A stretch of DNA of 7,716 nucleotides, from positions 1 through 7,716 of the forward strand of contig CANGFL010000057.1 of NCBI GenBank assembly GCA_947453015.1, read 5' to 3'. Under the pieces are notes generated by a model. It searched no databases. It had not been told where the DNA came from and was given only the letters and a program-made list of their open reading frames with translations. The stretch is from Oxalobacteraceae bacterium. Lineage in GTDB: Bacteria; Pseudomonadota; Gammaproteobacteria; Burkholderiales; Burkholderiaceae_D. This document shows, piece by piece, positions 6,243-7,716 of this stretch (position 1 is the first letter of the stretch; each line of letters begins with the position of its first letter). The position numbers were made by a program, and so were the translations under genes.

Positions 6243-6280
6243 TTATTGCGATATTTTTTTGAAAACAAATCTCGCAATAA
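6243..6280. repeat. 38-bp imperfect palindrome, putative operator
   Basis: Perfect 9-bp outer arms TTATTGCGA (6243-6251) and TCGCAATAA (6272-6280) enclose a 20-bp AT-rich centre. That centre continues the symmetry (6253-6256 with 6267-6270, and 6258-6260 with 6263-6265), with only two internal mismatched positions. It lies between two divergent genes, just upstream of the minus-strand -35 box. No T run follows the outer arms in either direction, so terminator function is unlikely. A dimeric or tetrameric regulator site is the simplest reading. Confidence 0.5.
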
Positions 6281-6439
6281 ATTCGTATAAATCAGCTTCT
6301 AATTCGCTGTCATTCAAGTACCCACAGACATACAGACCGATTATCATGCGGCTTAGTTTCGTCAGTCTTGCCTCACAGTTTGTTCATACAGCGTAAATTT
6401 TTTTTGTCGTTTTGATTACATCAGCATTTATTTATCATT

Positions 6440-7716
6440 ATGGAAATATCCTTCGCTAAGCAGATTCAACAACTCAAGCTCGGGGAAGGGGATGTATTCC
6501 ATGGTGAGGGCATTTTGGCGATTACCAAGGCCTTGCTGCAATCAGGCGTGAGTTATATCGGTGGCTATCAGGGAGCGCCGGTATCGCACTTGCTCGATGT
6601 CATGGTGCAGGCGCGCGAATTGGTCGCTGAGTTGGGCGTACAGGTCGAAGCGTGTTCGAATGAAGCCTCGGCTGCCGCTATGCTGGGTGCGTCTATTCAT
6701 TATCCGCTGCGTGGAGCCGTCACTTGGAAATCCATCGTCGGTACCAATGTTGCGGCGGACGCCTTGGCCAATTTATCGTCGCCCGGCGTGACGGGTGGTG
6801 TGTTGATGGTGATTGGCGAGGATTATGGCGAAGGGGCTTCGGTAGTGCAGGAGCGCACCCATGCCTATGCGATGAAATCCTGCATGCTGCTTCTTGATCC
6901 GCGACCGGAATTGTCGGTTATGGTGAACATGGTTGAACACGCATTTGCGATGTCGGAAGCGTCGAACATGCCGGCCATGATGGAATTGCGGATACGCGCA
7001 TGTCATGTGCGTGGCAGCTTTGTGTGCAAAGACAATCGCACAGCACAGATATCTACAAAATCGTTAATGGCGGAGCCAGCCCCTTTTGATTATTCTCGCT
7101 TAGCGCATCCACCCGTTACCTTTGGTCACGAAAAACGCAAACTAGAACATCGTATTCCCGCCGCGCGTCAGTACATACTCGATCATCAGTTGAACGAACT
7201 ATTTTCGGGTCAACATGACTCCGTAGGAATTATTGTTCAAGGTGGTTTGAGTAATGCATTGCTGCGTTCGTTACAGCAGTTTGGTCTGGCCGATGCGTTT
7301 GGTCAGACGCAGGTTCCATTACTTGTGTTGAATGTGACCTATCCCTTAGTGCCTGATCAGATTGCACAGTTTGTAGAAAATAAAAAAGCCGTGCTGGTCC
7401 TCGAAGAGGGAGCGCCTGAATATATAGAGCAAGAGATTGCTACCTTACTCAACAGACGTGATCTGGCTACGCGATTGCATGGTAAAGATATGTTGCCGGT
7501 AGCAGGCGAGCTGACACCTGAAATTATGATGGGCGGTCTGCAGCAGTTTTTTGCGCGACATTTACCTGACGTCGATACGGGCGTTGTGAAGACTGTGATC
7601 GATGCCACTGTAGCGCGACGACACAGTATGGCCTCTAAGCTTGATCAAACCTTGCCCGCACGTCCACCGGGCTTTTGCATAGGTTGTCCAGAACGCCCCG
7701 TATTCTCAGCATTGAA
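6440..7716 (+). CDS. Indolepyruvate:ferredoxin oxidoreductase-like enzyme, alpha-type subunit, N-terminal part (3' end outside window)
   Basis: Such enzymes use thiamine diphosphate and Fe-S clusters to decarboxylate 2-oxo acids (classically arylpyruvates) to acyl-CoA, passing electrons to ferredoxin or a similar acceptor. The frame is open for 425 codons to the window edge. The pyrimidine-binding domain shows SYIGGYQGAPVSHLLD (38-53), EACSNEASAAAMLGAS (70-85), TWKSIVGTNVAADALANL (95-112) and GEDYGEGASVVQERTHAYA (126-144). A middle domain follows with VGIIVQGGLSNALL and LVLNVTYPLVPDQ, then RPPGFCIGCPERPVFSAL, where Cys413 and Cys416 form the CxxCP motif that precedes the diphosphate-binding domain. 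That last domain, any C-terminal ferredoxin domain and the beta subunit would lie beyond the window. ATG 6440 is the only plausible start: an in-frame TGA lies at 6413-6415. No Shine-Dalgarno sequence precedes it. The 2-oxo acid substrate is not determined by the sequence. Confidence 0.87.
   Translation, partial: MEISFAKQIQQLKLGEGDVFHGEGILAITKALLQSGVSYIGGYQGAPVSHLLDVMVQARELVAELGVQVEACSNEASAAAMLGASIHYPLRGAVTWKSIVGTNVAADALANLSSPGVTGGVLMVIGEDYGEGASVVQERTHAYAMKSCMLLLDPRPELSVMVNMVEHAFAMSEASNMPAMMELRIRACHVRGSFVCKDNRTAQISTKSLMAEPAPFDYSRLAHPPVTFGHEKRKLEHRIPAARQYILDHQLNELFSGQHDSVGIIVQGGLSNALLRSLQQFGLADAFGQTQVPLLVLNVTYPLVPDQIAQFVENKKAVLVLEEGAPEYIEQEIATLLNRRDLATRLHGKDMLPVAGELTPEIMMGGLQQFFARHLPDVDTGVVKTVIDATVARRHSMASKLDQTLPARPPGFCIGCPERPVFSAL

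Larger units (their letters stand above)
6133..6439. other. Divergent regulatory intergenic region
   Basis: This 307-bp gap between the hydratase and oxidoreductase genes encodes no convincing protein. It holds the hydratase ribosome binding site, a minus-strand promoter (6207-6235), a 38-bp imperfect palindrome (6243-6280), and an AT-rich stretch with an 8-T run (6398-6405) before the oxidoreductase start. No clear -35/-10 pair was found for the plus-strand gene. Its size and palindrome suggest control of both genes from here by a regulator encoded elsewhere. Confidence 0.6.

Noticed and set aside
6346..6396. 16-codon open frame (MRLSFVSLASQFVHTA) upstream of the oxidoreductase, as a leader peptide
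   Set aside because: It has no ribosome binding site, and the T run after it (6398-6405) is not preceded by a stable hairpin, so attenuation is unsupported.
1..7716. Mobile element, defence system or CRISPR array
   Set aside because: No transposase, integrase, nuclease, toxin-antitoxin or spacer-repeat pattern was seen; all large frames are explained by flagellar or CoA/2-oxoacid metabolism genes.

Overview
The window most resembles a chromosomal segment of a motile, Gram-negative, probably gammaproteobacterial organism of roughly balanced base composition. The basis is a flagellar FliI-FliJ pair of proteobacterial type, Shine-Dalgarno-led compact operons, and a set of CoA-dependent catabolic genes typical of aerobic lipid or aromatic degraders. 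The species cannot be named from sequence alone. No tRNA, rRNA, IS element, CRISPR array or phage gene was seen.

Layout. (1) 1-955, plus strand: the 3' end of the flagellar export ATPase gene fliI, then the export chaperone gene fliJ. (2) 956-1165: a non-coding junction with two hairpin-forming inverted repeats, a repeated 9-mer, a triple ATCGTTT tandem repeat and a plausible promoter. (3) 1166-5207, plus strand: a tight four-gene operon encoding an SCP2-type thiolase, an alpha-methylacyl-CoA racemase (CaiB/BaiF fold), and two crotonase-superfamily proteins. Spacings are a 4-bp overlap, then 17 and 12 bp. (4) 5290-6132, minus strand: a hydratase/decarboxylase of the 2-keto-4-pentenoate hydratase group, convergent with the operon. 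(5) 6133-6439: a divergent regulatory region with a 38-bp imperfect palindrome and a good minus-strand promoter. (6) 6440-7716, plus strand: the first 425 codons of an indolepyruvate:ferredoxin oxidoreductase-like TPP enzyme (alpha-type), cut off by the window edge just after its CxxCP motif.

How the genes may work together (inference): the thiolase and racemase together are the hallmark of beta-oxidation of 2-methyl-branched acyl-CoAs, such as isoprenoid acids or steroid side chains. The racemase makes the (S)-2-methylacyl-CoA and the SCP2 thiolase cleaves the resulting 3-oxoacyl-CoA. Both crotonases lack at least one of the two classical hydratase glutamates and look more like double-bond isomerases (ECH1-like and PaaG-like), pointing to an unsaturated or cyclic substrate. 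The divergent hydratase and 2-oxoacid oxidoreductase would handle 2-oxo acids and dienoates. No acyl-CoA dehydrogenase, 3-hydroxyacyl-CoA dehydrogenase, acyl-CoA ligase or regulator gene lies in the window, so the pathway must be completed elsewhere. The true substrate is unknown.

The most notable points are the abrupt change from flagellar to catabolic genes, the unusual active-site residues of the two crotonases, and the related inverted-repeat half-sites (TTGCGA or TTGTGA) in both regulatory regions, which could mark a shared regulator.
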